A DNA stretch of 64,000 nucleotides from Massilia sp. IC2-278 (GTDB taxonomy: Bacteria; Pseudomonadota; Gammaproteobacteria; Burkholderiales; Burkholderiaceae_D). The DNA lies in NCBI RefSeq assembly GCF_020708045.1, contig NZ_JAJFES010000007.1, positions 124,001 through 188,000 of the forward strand. The letters run 5' to 3'. Positions 19,854 through 28,864 of the stretch are shown here, piece by piece; position 1 is the first letter of the stretch, and each line of letters opens with the position of its first letter. The notes beneath the pieces were generated by a model. It did no database searches. It was not told the DNA's origin and saw nothing but the letters and a program-made list of their open reading frames with translations. Position numbers and translations under genes: made by a program.

Positions 19854-20249
19854 TCAAGTGTACCGGTCCGGCGTCAGTGATAACAATTGATCGTATGGTG
19901 AGCTACTTAACCATGATCGCAACTGACCCAGGTGTTCGCCGCTGGCCAGGCCGATGAACAGGCGTTTCGGCCGCTGGCGCAAGAGACGGTTCAATGTAAC
20001 ACGCATCACGAGATTTCCCGCGCAGCACAGGCAACCGGGCGCGATGCGTGCGAGCAGCAGCGTGGGAGAAGGTTCCAGCAGGAGTGTGCCGTCGGGCAGG
20101 CCTTCGAGGATGACGGCGGTTGCGCCCTCATCAAGGGCTGGATCGAACAGGGCGGCAATCGCCGCCTCGCGCCGGCCGGCGCTGGCACCCGTGACGATGG
20201 TGGCCGGGATGGGAAGCGAAGCGCCGGCGCGGGCGCCGGCAGCCGTCAC
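19854..20249 (-). CDS. mini CobW-like protein with CxCC motif and degenerate P-loop
   Basis: 131 residues from a GTG start that overlaps the TGA stop of the upstream regulator by 4 bases (GTGA), implying coupled translation. PATIVTGASAGRREAAIAAL corresponds to the Walker A region of COG0523/CobW GTPases, but the GxxGxGKT lysine and Ser/Thr are replaced by Arg-Arg-Glu. GCLCCAGNLVMRVTLNRLLR carries the conserved CxCC metal-binding motif (Cys73, 75, 76), and RLFIGLASGEHLGQLRSWL fits the following helix. The rest of the GTPase domain and the C-terminal CobW domain are missing (full-length proteins have over 300 residues). It may be a metal-binding partner rather than a GTPase; the function is unknown. 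Confidence 0.7.
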   Translation of the reverse strand: MTAAGARAGASLPIPATIVTGASAGRREAAIAALFDPALDEGATAVILEGLPDGTLLLEPSPTLLLARIAPGCLCCAGNLVMRVTLNRLLRQRPKRLFIGLASGEHLGQLRSWLSSSPYDQLLSLTPDRYT

Positions 20250-20971
20250 CCGCCGCGCTTGCCGAGCTTGCCCGGCTCGACGCCCAGTTGCTTGAGCTTG
20301 CGGTACAGGTGGGTACGCTCGAGGCCGGTCTTTTCGGCCACGCGCGTCATGCTGCCGCCTTCGCGCCCCAGGTGGTGCTCGAAGTACATGCGCTCGAAGG
20401 CGTCGCGCGCTTCGCGCAGCGGCAAGTCGAACGACAGCGTATAGCCTTGCGTTTCGCCGTGGCCGACCACGCCCACGCGCGCGCCGTTCATCGGCGCCGG
20501 CATCGGCGGCGGTGCGTACATCGGGCTGCTTGCCACCGGCATGGCTTCCACCACCGGCGGCGGCATCACCGGGCGCGGCGGCGGGCTCGGCGCGCGCGCC
20601 ACTTCCTGGGCGCGGGTCAGGCCCTGCTGCACGGCCTTCAGCAGCTTTTGCAGCGCAATCGGCTTTTCCAGGAAATTCAGGGCGCCGATGCGGGTGGCTT
20701 CCACCGCCGTATCGATCGTCGCGTGGCCCGACATCATGATGACCGGCATGGTCAGCAAGCCGTCGCGCTGCCACTCCTTGAGCAGGGTGACGCCGTCGGT
20801 ATCGGGCATCCAGATATCGAGCAGGACCAGGTCGGGTGCGCCGGCCGCGCGCGCTTCGCGTGCCTGCTGCGCGTTTTCCGCCAGCGTGATTGCGTGGCCT
20901 TCGTCTCCCAGAATTTCCGAGAGCAGCTCGCGGATGCCCATTTCATCATCAACTACGAGTATGTTCGCCAT
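20246..20971 (-). CDS. NtrX-like response regulator lacking the AAA+ domain
   Basis: 241 residues. Receiver domain (about 1-125) with Asp8-Asp9, phosphoacceptor Asp52 in LLDIWMPDTDG, Ser81 and Lys103. A Pro-rich linker (about 126-175) follows, then a Fis-type helix-turn-helix (about 190-235; MTRVAEKTGLERTHLYRKLK). The receiver and Fis parts resemble NtrX, but the sigma-54-interacting AAA+ module of full NtrX (about 450 residues) is absent, giving a REC-Fis layout like RegA/ActR. It lies 51 bases downstream of an NtrY-like kinase, its likely partner, and overlaps the mini CobW-like gene by 4 bases. Confidence 0.88.
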   Translation of the reverse strand: MANILVVDDEMGIRELLSEILGDEGHAITLAENAQQAREARAAGAPDLVLLDIWMPDTDGVTLLKEWQRDGLLTMPVIMMSGHATIDTAVEATRIGALNFLEKPIALQKLLKAVQQGLTRAQEVARAPSPPPRPVMPPPVVEAMPVASSPMYAPPPMPAPMNGARVGVVGHGETQGYTLSFDLPLREARDAFERMYFEHHLGREGGSMTRVAEKTGLERTHLYRKLKQLGVEPGKLGKRGG

Positions 20972-21022
20972 CTTTTGCCTTCCGTCTCCGCCCGTTTTAA
21001 CGTTCGTGATTTTATGCCTGAT

Positions 21023-23308
21023 TTACACTTCGGCCAAGTTCGCCTCTTGTGCTAACTTTAACAGCAAAATGAATACCGACGCGCCACTTCCGTCCGGACG
21101 GTTCTGGATATCGATGCGGCCGCCGTGTTCGTCGACGATCTTCTTCACCATCGGCAGGCCGAGACCGGTGCCGCGCGCCTTCGATGTGACGTAGGGTTCA
21201 AAGGCGCGCGCCAGGATTTTCGGCGCGAAGCCGGGGCCGTTGTCCATGATCGCCAGGCGCACCGCGGTGCCGGCCGCGCCGTCGGCGCCGGTGTAGTGGA
21301 TGATCTCGGTGGCGACGTCGATGCGCGGGGCCGGTGCCGCCGTGGATGGATTCTGTCCGCGGTCGACCAGCGCATCCTGGGCATTCTGCAGCAGGTTGTG
21401 GATCACCTGGCGCAACTGGGTGGCGTCGCCCATCACCTGCGGCAGGTCCGGCGCCAGCGCGGCGTGGATGATGTCGGACGCATCCTCGGCCAGGTAAAGA
21501 TTCAGGATCTGCTCGATCAGCCCGTTCAGATCGAGCGGTTCGAGCACCGCCGGCGGCGTGCGCGCGTAGTCGCGGAAGTCGTCGACCATGCGCTTCATGG
21601 CGTCGACCTGGTTCACGATGGTGGAGGTGGCGCGCGCCAGCAGCGCGGCATCGCCGGCTTCCAGCTTGTCTTCCAGCTTCATCTGCAGGCGTTCGGCCGA
21701 CAGCTGGATCGGCGTGAGCGGGTTCTTGATCTCGTGCGCCAGGCGGCGCGCCACCTCGCCCCAGGCCACCGAGCGCTGGGCCGAGATCACGTCGGAGATA
21801 TCGTCGAACACCACGATGAAGCCGCTGCCCGCCCCCACCGGCAGGCGCGAGCCGCGCGCCAGCAGGGTGGTGTCGTGGTCTTCGCCCGGACGCGGGATCT
21901 CGATCTGCTGCTGCCAGTGGGTGCGCTGGCGCGCGCCGGCGGCCGACTGCGCGCTCTGCGCCGAAAAGGCGCGCGTCACGCAGTTGGCGAACACTTCCAG
22001 GCCGCCGATCTTGTGCAGCGGGCCGGCCAGGTTGCAGTGCTCCATCTGCAGGATGCGGCAGGCGGCGTCGTTCGAGTTCACCACCGTGCCTTCGGCGTCA
22101 AGCACCAGCACGCCGGCCGACATGTTGGCCAGCACCGACTCCAGGTGGGCCTTGGCGCTTTGCAGGGCCGAGCGGTTGCGCTCGACGGCGCTCCTGGCCT
22201 CGAACAGCTGGCCGGTCATGGCATTGAAGGACTGCGTCAGCGTGCCCAGTTCGTCGCTGGTTTCGACGATCGGGCGCGGCGACAGGTCGCCCTCGGCCAC
22301 CGCCTGCGTGCCCTCGGCCAGGACCAGCAGCGGCTGGGCCAGGTTCCCGGCGATCAGCACCGCGCTGCCGATGGCGCCGAAGATCGCCAGCAGCAGGGTC
22401 AAGGTCAGGGTGCGGATGTACATCTGCTGCAGGCCTTCGCGCGCCACCGAGCGCTGGCGGTATTCGCTGAAGGCGCTGCGCAGGACCTCGGCATTCGTGG
22501 CCAGGTTCACCGGCACCGCCTGCATCATCTGCAGGTAGCGCGGCGCCATGCCGGGCGGCTCGGGCACGGCCAGCACCACGCGCAGGCGCAGGCCGGTGGC
22601 GGCGTCGAGCGCATTCGGGGTGTCGTTGCCGGCCTCGCGGAAGTCGAGTTCGATGCCGCCCTCGGGCCGCGCGTAACCGCCCGGCATGGCAGCCTGGCGC
22701 AGCATCTGCGGGCTCGGCAAGTCGGGAGTGAGATCGGCGCGCCGGTCTTCGCTGGCGCTGGCCACGAGCTTGCCGTCGGCGTCGAGCAGCATCGCGCTCT
22801 GCATGCCGTCGATGCCGTGGATCGCCTGCGACAGCGCCAGCTGGGCGCCGAAGTCGCTCTGCCCCGACAGCGTTGCCGACACGGTCTGGGCGCCCGCCAC
22901 CAGGTCGGCCTGCGCTTCGTCGAGCGCGGCGCGGCCCAGGTTCAGGCCCGAGGACAGCGCCGCCTCGATCTTGACGTCGAACCAGGATTCGATCGAATGC
23001 GAGACGAACTGCACCGACACCATGAAGATCACCAGGCCGGGCAGGATGCCGATGCAGGCGAACAGCAGCACCAGGCGCGCCATCAGGCGCGAGCCGAAGC
23101 GCTTGGCCTTGTAGCGCGAATACAGGCGGCCGAGGGCCACCACCACCAGGATCAGCAGCAGGAAGGCGATGGTGGCGTTCAGCCCCAGCAGCCAGGAGTA
23201 GTAGCGGTCGAAGAAGCCGGAGTTGTCGGAAGCCGAGGCGAGCAGGAACAGCAGGATCGAGACGACCGCCCCGCCGACCACCAGCGCGTAGCGCAGGGCC
23301 TGGTTCAC
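21023..23308 (-). CDS. NtrY-like sensor histidine kinase
   Basis: 761 residues. Several N-terminal membrane segments (about 5-30, 40-65, 80-105), a periplasmic-type sensory region (about 110-295), a further membrane segment (about 300-330), HAMP (ALAEGTQAVAEGDLSPRP, about 335-385), PAS (about 400-500), the dimerisation/phosphoacceptor helix with His525 (LAHEIKNPLTPIQLSAERL) and an ATPase domain (NLLQNAQDAL; DNGPGF; GTGLGLPMVKKIVDEHGG). This is the NtrY architecture. It is transcribed with DUF4390 and rsmB upstream and the NtrX-like regulator downstream, an order common in betaproteobacteria. The stimulus cannot be read from the sequence. Confidence 0.92.
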   Translation of the reverse strand: MNQALRYALVVGGAVVSILLFLLASASDNSGFFDRYYSWLLGLNATIAFLLLILVVVALGRLYSRYKAKRFGSRLMARLVLLFACIGILPGLVIFMVSVQFVSHSIESWFDVKIEAALSSGLNLGRAALDEAQADLVAGAQTVSATLSGQSDFGAQLALSQAIHGIDGMQSAMLLDADGKLVASASEDRRADLTPDLPSPQMLRQAAMPGGYARPEGGIELDFREAGNDTPNALDAATGLRLRVVLAVPEPPGMAPRYLQMMQAVPVNLATNAEVLRSAFSEYRQRSVAREGLQQMYIRTLTLTLLLAIFGAIGSAVLIAGNLAQPLLVLAEGTQAVAEGDLSPRPIVETSDELGTLTQSFNAMTGQLFEARSAVERNRSALQSAKAHLESVLANMSAGVLVLDAEGTVVNSNDAACRILQMEHCNLAGPLHKIGGLEVFANCVTRAFSAQSAQSAAGARQRTHWQQQIEIPRPGEDHDTTLLARGSRLPVGAGSGFIVVFDDISDVISAQRSVAWGEVARRLAHEIKNPLTPIQLSAERLQMKLEDKLEAGDAALLARATSTIVNQVDAMKRMVDDFRDYARTPPAVLEPLDLNGLIEQILNLYLAEDASDIIHAALAPDLPQVMGDATQLRQVIHNLLQNAQDALVDRGQNPSTAAPAPRIDVATEIIHYTGADGAAGTAVRLAIMDNGPGFAPKILARAFEPYVTSKARGTGLGLPMVKKIVDEHGGRIDIQNRPDGSGASVFILLLKLAQEANLAEV

Positions 23309-23320
23309 GCCTGCCTCCCT

Positions 23321-23884
23321 TTACTCCGCACGGTAATTGAACGTCTTCCTGTTCGAGGCAAGGCGCCAGTCGGCATTCGAAAAGGCGCTCACCTGCAGGG
23401 GTTTCTGCAGGTAGTCGCGGTCCATGAACATGCGCAGGCTGACTTCATAGGTCTCGCCATGCTTCAGGGCGCCCTTGGGGGCGATCGACCAGCGGCCCGG
23501 GCGGCGGATCTGGAACATCGCCTCGTCCAGGGTCTGGAAGGTTTGCTGGACGCTGCCCACCGCCGCCACGTAGTACTGGCGCAGCAGGACGTCGTAGGAA
23601 ATGCTGACCGTGCGCTTGGCGAACACGGCGCGCTCGTCGCGCCAGTACCAGCGCGGGCGCACGAGTTCGATTTCGGTGGTGAAGTAGAGCTTGACGCCGT
23701 GCTGCAGGGCGTCCTCGAGTTCGCGGCTGAGATCGAACGAGTAGTTGGCGGCCAGGCGGTAGCCATCGTCGCCGGCCTCGATTTTCGCCATCGTGATGTC
23801 GATCCCGTCGGCCGCCTGCGCCGTTGCGCACGCGAAGACCAGCAGCAGCTGGCAGGCGAGGAGGCGGAAAAATCGTAAAGTCAC
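23321..23884 (-). CDS. DUF4390 family exported protein
   Basis: 187 residues with a signal peptide (cleavage after ATAQA). The body carries the DUF4390 pattern, ISYDVLLRQYYVAAV and WSIAPKGALKHGETYEVSLR, ending near SNADWRLASNRKTFNYRAE. The function is unknown; the gene habitually lies between rsmB and ntrY in betaproteobacteria, as here (12 bases before the kinase). Start is GTG. Confidence 0.85.
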   Translation of the reverse strand: MTLRFFRLLACQLLLVFACATAQAADGIDITMAKIEAGDDGYRLAANYSFDLSRELEDALQHGVKLYFTTEIELVRPRWYWRDERAVFAKRTVSISYDVLLRQYYVAAVGSVQQTFQTLDEAMFQIRRPGRWSIAPKGALKHGETYEVSLRMFMDRDYLQKPLQVSAFSNADWRLASNRKTFNYRAE

Positions 23885-23941
23885 AGGTGGCCGGAACCTA
23901 AATTAATCGAGCGTGTTATCGAGCATTACTGCGGGAGCTTC

Positions 23942-25507
23942 CTACGCCCCCTTCTTGTGGAAGAGCGCATAGAACAGACCGTCATGATCGAGCCCGGCGC
24001 CACTCACGGGAAGCAGCTGGCCTGGCGCATCGAGGCGGGTGGCGTCGTTGTGGCGCGCCGCGAACGCGGCCGCCTGCGCCTCCGATTCCTGGGGCCAGAG
24101 CGAACATGTCACAAACAGCAATTTACCATCGGGCCGCAACATCTGCCAAAGATTGTCGAGTATCTCCGCGGAAAGTGTTGTAAGTTGGCGCGTGTCGGTC
24201 TTGCGGCGCAGCCAGCGGATATCCGGGTGGCGGCGCACGATGCCCGAAGCGGTGCACGGCACGTCGGCCAGGATGCGGTCGTACTGACGGCCATCCCACC
24301 AGTCCCGGGCCTGGGCTTCGGCCGCCACCAGCGTGGCTTCCAGGCCCAGGCGGCCGAGGTTGTCCCCCACCCGTTTCAGGCGCTGCGGGTCGGCGTCGAC
24401 CGCGGTCAGCTCGACGTCCGCCAGCTCGAGGATGTGGCCGCTCTTGCCGCCCGGCGCGGCGCAGGCATCGAGCACGCGCATGCCGCGCTCCAGGCCGAGC
24501 AGCGGCGCGGCCAGCTGGGCGCCGGCATCCTGCACCGACACCAGGCCGTCGTGGAAGCCGGGAATCTGGGCCACGTTCACGGCCTGCTTCAGGCGCAGGG
24601 CCTGCGGGCCGACCTGGTCGAAAGCCACGCCCTCTTCCCGCAGCCGCTGGCCATAGTCCTCGACAGAGGTCTTGCGCGTATTCACGCGCAGGGTCAGCGG
24701 CGGATGGGTGTTGCCGGCCGCGAGAATGGCTTCCCAGTCCTTTGGATAGGCGGCGCGGGTGGCGTCGATCCACCACTGTGGGTAGTTCCATTGCGCGAAC
24801 GGATCGGCCAGCGCCTGCTTCACCAGTTGTTCGCGCTCGCGCAGGAAGCGGCGCAGCACGGCGTTCACCATCGCCTTGGCGTGGGCGAAGTCCGGGTGGC
24901 TGGCGGCGGCCGTGACGGCCTGGTCGACCACGGTAAAGGCTTCATAAGGCGCCTCGCCCTCGGCCGGGTCGAGCAGCGCCAGGGCGCAGCACAGCAGGCC
25001 GGAAAGCTGCGGCGCGTCCGGCGCCTTGGTCGTCATCAGGCCGAGCAGGGTTTCGCTGCGGCCCATCTGGCGCATGCTGCGGTAGGCCAGGTCCTGAATC
25101 GCGCCGCGCGCCTGGGGCGTGACGCCGAAGACCGCAAACACGTGCGCCAGCGCCTGCGGCAGCGCGGTGCCGGCGCCGACCTGGGCGATGGCGTTCGACG
25201 CGCCCAGCAGGGCCAGGGCCAGCGAATCGGCCGGCAGGTCCGGCACGTAGTCGGGCTGGAACTGCTGCTTCACTTCGTAGCTGGGTTTGGGCCTGTCCTG
25301 CGGCTGTTCGCGCGGCGGGCGCGGCGGCGCGGCACGCTTGACCTCGGACGCCCTGCCCTGTCCTGCACCTGGCTTCGTGCCCTGCGCGCCCGGTTTGCCG
25401 GCGGGCTTGGCATACTGGGCCGCGGGATTGGCCGGCTTGCGCGGCGCCGGCTTGGCGGCACTGCCGGACTTGGGTTTGATGGTGAGCGTAGGGCGCTTGT
25501 CGGTCAT
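23942..25507 (-). CDS. rsmB: 16S rRNA (cytosine(967)-C(5))-methyltransferase
   Basis: 521 residues. An N-terminal Lys/Ala/Pro/Gly-rich extension of about 85 residues precedes a NusB-like RNA-binding domain (about 90-240) and the methyltransferase domain. SAM-binding motif DACAAPGGKSGHILELA, catalytic DVPCTASGIVRRHPDIRW and second cysteine TCSLWPQE define the m5C methyltransferases of the RsmB/Sun group. The extension makes it longer than E. coli RsmB (429 residues). It heads the minus-strand group rsmB-DUF4390-kinase-regulator. Confidence 0.94.
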   Translation of the reverse strand: MTDKRPTLTIKPKSGSAAKPAPRKPANPAAQYAKPAGKPGAQGTKPGAGQGRASEVKRAAPPRPPREQPQDRPKPSYEVKQQFQPDYVPDLPADSLALALLGASNAIAQVGAGTALPQALAHVFAVFGVTPQARGAIQDLAYRSMRQMGRSETLLGLMTTKAPDAPQLSGLLCCALALLDPAEGEAPYEAFTVVDQAVTAAASHPDFAHAKAMVNAVLRRFLREREQLVKQALADPFAQWNYPQWWIDATRAAYPKDWEAILAAGNTHPPLTLRVNTRKTSVEDYGQRLREEGVAFDQVGPQALRLKQAVNVAQIPGFHDGLVSVQDAGAQLAAPLLGLERGMRVLDACAAPGGKSGHILELADVELTAVDADPQRLKRVGDNLGRLGLEATLVAAEAQARDWWDGRQYDRILADVPCTASGIVRRHPDIRWLRRKTDTRQLTTLSAEILDNLWQMLRPDGKLLFVTCSLWPQESEAQAAAFAARHNDATRLDAPGQLLPVSGAGLDHDGLFYALFHKKGA

Positions 25508-25617
25508 GGTGACGGGTCAATACGGAAAGGCGACATTGTAACGGCACAGCCTTTGGCTGCGCTTAAAGCTCGCTTGCAGCCGGGCCGCCGGGCGTATTCG
25601 GCGTTGCAGCAAACCAG

Positions 25618-25623
25618 TATAAT
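25618..25623 (+). promoter_or_regulatory. possible -10 box of argS
   Basis: A perfect TATAAT 61 bases before the argS start codon; the preceding region shows no good -35 box at standard spacing. Confidence 0.3.
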
Positions 25624-25683
25624 GAACCTTGATTGCCGTGGCCGCGCGCCACCGCTCCATTCGAACTCACCGCACACCACACT

Positions 25684-27441
25684 ATGCTCGCCCAACAAAA
25701 ACAAGCGATCGTTGCCCTGTTCCAGGCCGCCCTGGCGCCGATCGTCGCCGGCACCGACCTTACCCCCAACGTCGTGCTGGAACGCCCGCGCGATCCCTCG
25801 CACGGCGACGTCGCCTGCAACATCGCCATGCAACTGGCCAAGCCCCTGAAGACCAACCCGCGCGAACTGGCCACGCGCCTGGTCGCCGCCCTGCTGGCCG
25901 ACCCGCAGGCCGCCGGCCTGGTCGAAGCGGCCGAGGTGGCCGGTCCCGGCTTCATCAACCTGCGCGTGGCCGCCGGCGCCAAGCAGGCCGTGGTGCGCAG
26001 CATCCTCGAGCAGGGCCAGGCTTTCGGCCGCGGCACGGCCGGTGAAGGCCACCACGCCATCATCGAATTCGTCTCGGCCAACCCGACCGGCCCGCTGCAC
26101 GTCGGCCACGGCCGCCAGGCAGCGCTGGGCGACGCCCTGTCCTCGCTGTTCGAGGCGCAAGGCCACCAGGTGACGCGCGAGTTCTACTACAACGACGCCG
26201 GCGTCCAGATCGCCACCCTGGCCACCTCGGTCCAGGCGCGCGCACGCGGCGTCAAGCCGGGCGACGCCGCGTGGCCCGAGTCCGCCTACAACGGCGACTA
26301 CATCCAGGACATCGCCGATGACTTCCTCGCCAAAAAGACGGTTTCGGCCAGCGACGGCGAACCGGCCACCGCCAGCGGCGACGTCGAAGACATCGAATCG
26401 ATCCGCCGCTTCGCCGTGACCTACCTGCGCAACGAGCAGGACATCGACTTGCAGGCCTTCGGCGTCAAGTTCGACAACTACTACCTCGAGTCCTCGCTGT
26501 ACGCCGACGGCAAAGTGGACGAAGCTGTCCAGGCCCTGGTCGACGCCGGCGTCACCTACGAGCAGGACGGCGCCCTGTGGCTGAAGACCACGGATTACGG
26601 CGACGACAAGGACCGCGTGATGCGCAAGTCCGAAGGCGGCTACACCTACTTCGTGCCGGACGTGGCTTACCACATGCAGAAGTTCCGCCGCGGCTTCGAC
26701 CAGGCCATCAACATCCAGGGCAGCGACCACCACGGCACCATTGCCCGCGTGCGCGCCGGCCTGCAGGCCGTGAACATCGGCATCCCGCAGGGCTACCCCG
26801 ACTACGTGCTGCACAAGATGGTCACCGTCATGAAGAACGGCGAAGAGGTCAAGATCTCGAAGCGCGCCGGCTCCTACGTGACCGTGCGCGACCTGATCGA
26901 ATGGTCGGGCAACGGCGACATCACGCGCGGCCGCGACGCCGTGCGCTTCTTCCTCATCTCGCGCAAGGCCGATACCGAATTCGTGTTCGACGTCGACGTC
27001 GCTTTGAAAACCTCGGACGAGAACCCGGTGTATTACGTGCAGTACGCCCACGCGCGCATCTGCTCGGCACTCGGCAACTGGGGCGGCGACGAGGCCACGC
27101 TGGCGAACGCCGATTTGTCGCTGCTCACCACGCCGCACGAAGCGAGCCTGCTGTCGAAGCTGGCCGCCTACCCGGAAATGCTGGCGCGCGCCCAGGCCGA
27201 ACTCGGCCCGCACCAGGTGGCCTTCTACCTGCGCGAACTGGCCGGCGAACTGCACAGCTACTACTTCGCCCACAAGTGGCTGCTCGACGACGACGAGCCG
27301 CTCAAGCTGGCGCGCCTGGCCCTGGCCACCGCCACCCGCCAGGTGCTGCGCAACGGCCTGGCCCTGATCGGCGTGTCCGCGCCGAACAAGATGGAACGCG
27401 CGCCCGCCGACGATACGCCGGCAGCCGATCAACCAGCATAA
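25684..27441 (+). CDS. argS: arginyl-tRNA synthetase
   Basis: 585-residue class I synthetase. N-terminal Add1 domain (about 1-110), HIGH-type motif in [20 protein letters not shown], catalytic core with [16 protein letters not shown]-type sequence KISKRAG and a C-terminal anticodon-binding helical domain ([10 protein letters not shown] onward). Charges tRNA(Arg). Start at MLAQQKQAI; the in-frame extension upstream lacks similarity. It is first in a plus-strand run of seven genes up to 31952. Confidence 0.96.
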   Translation: MLAQQKQAIVALFQAALAPIVAGTDLTPNVVLERPRDPSHGDVACNIAMQLAKPLKTNPRELATRLVAALLADPQAAGLVEAAEVAGPGFINLRVAAGAKQAVVRSILEQGQAFGRGTAGEGHHAIIEFVSANPTGPLHVGHGRQAALGDALSSLFEAQGHQVTREFYYNDAGVQIATLATSVQARARGVKPGDAAWPESAYNGDYIQDIADDFLAKKTVSASDGEPATASGDVEDIESIRRFAVTYLRNEQDIDLQAFGVKFDNYYLESSLYADGKVDEAVQALVDAGVTYEQDGALWLKTTDYGDDKDRVMRKSEGGYTYFVPDVAYHMQKFRRGFDQAINIQGSDHHGTIARVRAGLQAVNIGIPQGYPDYVLHKMVTVMKNGEEVKISKRAGSYVTVRDLIEWSGNGDITRGRDAVRFFLISRKADTEFVFDVDVALKTSDENPVYYVQYAHARICSALGNWGGDEATLANADLSLLTTPHEASLLSKLAAYPEMLARAQAELGPHQVAFYLRELAGELHSYYFAHKWLLDDDEPLKLARLALATATRQVLRNGLALIGVSAPNKMERAPADDTPAADQPA

Positions 27442-27452
27442 GCATAGCGACC

Positions 27453-28148
27453 ATGACCGCCACTATTCGTTTCCCTTCCCGCCAGCGCGGCAGCACCCTG
27501 ACCGGCATCATCATTGGCCTGATCATCGGCCTGGGTATCGCGGTGGCGGTTGCGCTGATGATCACCAAGGGCGCCTCGCCCTTCACCGACCGCTCGAACA
27601 AGATGGGCCGCCCGGCCGATCTCGACCCGAGCCAGGCCAACGATCCGAACAAGCCGCTGTACGGCAGCCGCGACGCCGCGCGCCAGGCCAACAAGCAGCT
27701 GGCCGAACGCGAGGCCGCCAGGGCCGCCGCGCCCGCTCCGGCCCCGGCGCCGGCGACCGAAGCCGATCCCCTCGGCGAAGCCATTGCCGGCATGAGCGAG
27801 GCCGCCGAGCGCAAGCCGGCCGCACCTGCCGCCGCTCCGGCGCCGGCCCCCGCGCCAGCCGCCGCCGCGGCCGCACCGAATGCGGCAGGCGCCGCAACGG
27901 GCGGCGAAGACCGCTACGTGTACTTCCTGCAGGCCGGCGCCTTCCGCGAAATGTCGGACGCCGAGAACACCCGCGCCAAGCTGGCCCTGCTCGGCTTCGA
28001 GGCCGCGATCAGCGACCGCACCAGCGACAGCGGCGTGCTGCACCGCGTGCGCGTGGGCCCGTTCAACCAGGTCGAAACCGTCAACAAGGCGCGCGCCAAG
28101 CTGCTCGACAGCGGCATCGACGTCGCCATCGTCCGCAACCAGAAATAA
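27453..28148 (+). CDS. SPOR domain-containing membrane protein (FtsN-like layout)
   Basis: 231 residues: a short cytoplasmic tail, one membrane segment (GSTLTGIIIGLIIGLGIAVA, about 13-36), a long Ala/Pro-rich periplasmic linker and a C-terminal SPOR domain (YVYFLQAGAFREMSDAENTR...VRVGPFNQVETVNKARAKL, about 150-228). SPOR domains bind denuded peptidoglycan glycan strands at the division site. The layout is that of FtsN, but the linker region is too variable to be sure. It follows argS by 11 bases, a common betaproteobacterial arrangement. Confidence 0.85.
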   Translation: MTATIRFPSRQRGSTLTGIIIGLIIGLGIAVAVALMITKGASPFTDRSNKMGRPADLDPSQANDPNKPLYGSRDAARQANKQLAEREAARAAAPAPAPAPATEADPLGEAIAGMSEAAERKPAAPAAAPAPAPAPAAAAAAPNAAGAATGGEDRYVYFLQAGAFREMSDAENTRAKLALLGFEAAISDRTSDSGVLHRVRVGPFNQVETVNKARAKLLDSGIDVAIVRNQK

Positions 28149-28164
28149 CCCTCAGGAGAATTCG

Positions 28165-28845
28165 ATGCACATGCTTCGCCGCCTGCTCTGCAGCGCCCTC
28201 GTCCTCGGCTTTGCCGGCAGCGCACTTGCCGCCCCGGGCCCGCAAGCCGCCCCGAAAGAAGGCGTGCAATACCAGGTGCTGCCGCAGAAACAGGAAACCC
28301 AGGCCGGCAAGGCGGTCGAAGTCACCGAGTTCTTCGCTTACTACTGCCCGCACTGCGACGCCTTCGAGCCGAAGCTGGCGGAGTGGATCAAGAAGCAGGG
28401 CAACAACATCGTCTTCAAGCGCGTGCACGTGCCCGCCGGCCCGCGCGTGGTGCCGCAGCAGCGCCTGTTCTACACGCTCGAAGCCATGGGCCTGCTGGAG
28501 CAGTACCACCAGAAGGCCTTTGCCGCGATCCACCAGGGCCGCATGCGCTTTGCCGACGACAACGAAGTGATCGAGTGGGCGGCGAAGTCCGGCATCGACC
28601 GCGCGCGCTTCACCGACACCTACCGCTCGATGGGCGTGAGCGGCAAGCTGCGCCACGCCAGCGCGATGATGGAAGCCTACCGCGTCGACCACTGGCCGTT
28701 CGTGGCGATCGACGGCCGCTTCGTCACCTCGCCCTCGATGGCGAACCAGGGCGGTTCCGACGCCCAGACCGAAGCCGAGCAGCAGGAGGTGGCGCTGGGG
28801 GTGATGGACGCACTGGTCGCAAAAGCCCGCGCGGACAAGAAATGA
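28165..28845 (+). CDS. dsbA: thiol:disulfide interchange protein DsbA-like
   Basis: 226 residues with a signal peptide (cleavage after SALA, residue 23). The redox site is CPHC at 61-64 (EFFAYYCPHCDAFEP), as in DsbA, which introduces disulfides into periplasmic proteins. An inserted helical domain follows, then the strand HWPFVAIDGRFVTS. A good ribosome binding site (CAGGAGA) precedes the ATG. It sits between the SPOR gene and an SDR gene, as in many Burkholderiales. An exact match to DsbA versus a paralogue cannot be settled here. Confidence 0.9.
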   Translation: MHMLRRLLCSALVLGFAGSALAAPGPQAAPKEGVQYQVLPQKQETQAGKAVEVTEFFAYYCPHCDAFEPKLAEWIKKQGNNIVFKRVHVPAGPRVVPQQRLFYTLEAMGLLEQYHQKAFAAIHQGRMRFADDNEVIEWAAKSGIDRARFTDTYRSMGVSGKLRHASAMMEAYRVDHWPFVAIDGRFVTSPSMANQGGSDAQTEAEQQEVALGVMDALVAKARADKK

Positions 28846-28864
28846 CCCTGGCGGCGGACAAGAC

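Noticed and set aside
21125-23878. 917-residue frame opposite the NtrY-like kinase
   Set aside because: Shadow of the kinase and DUF4390 genes.
25504-27432. 642-residue frame opposite argS
   Set aside because: argS is complete on the plus strand; the antisense frame has no motif.
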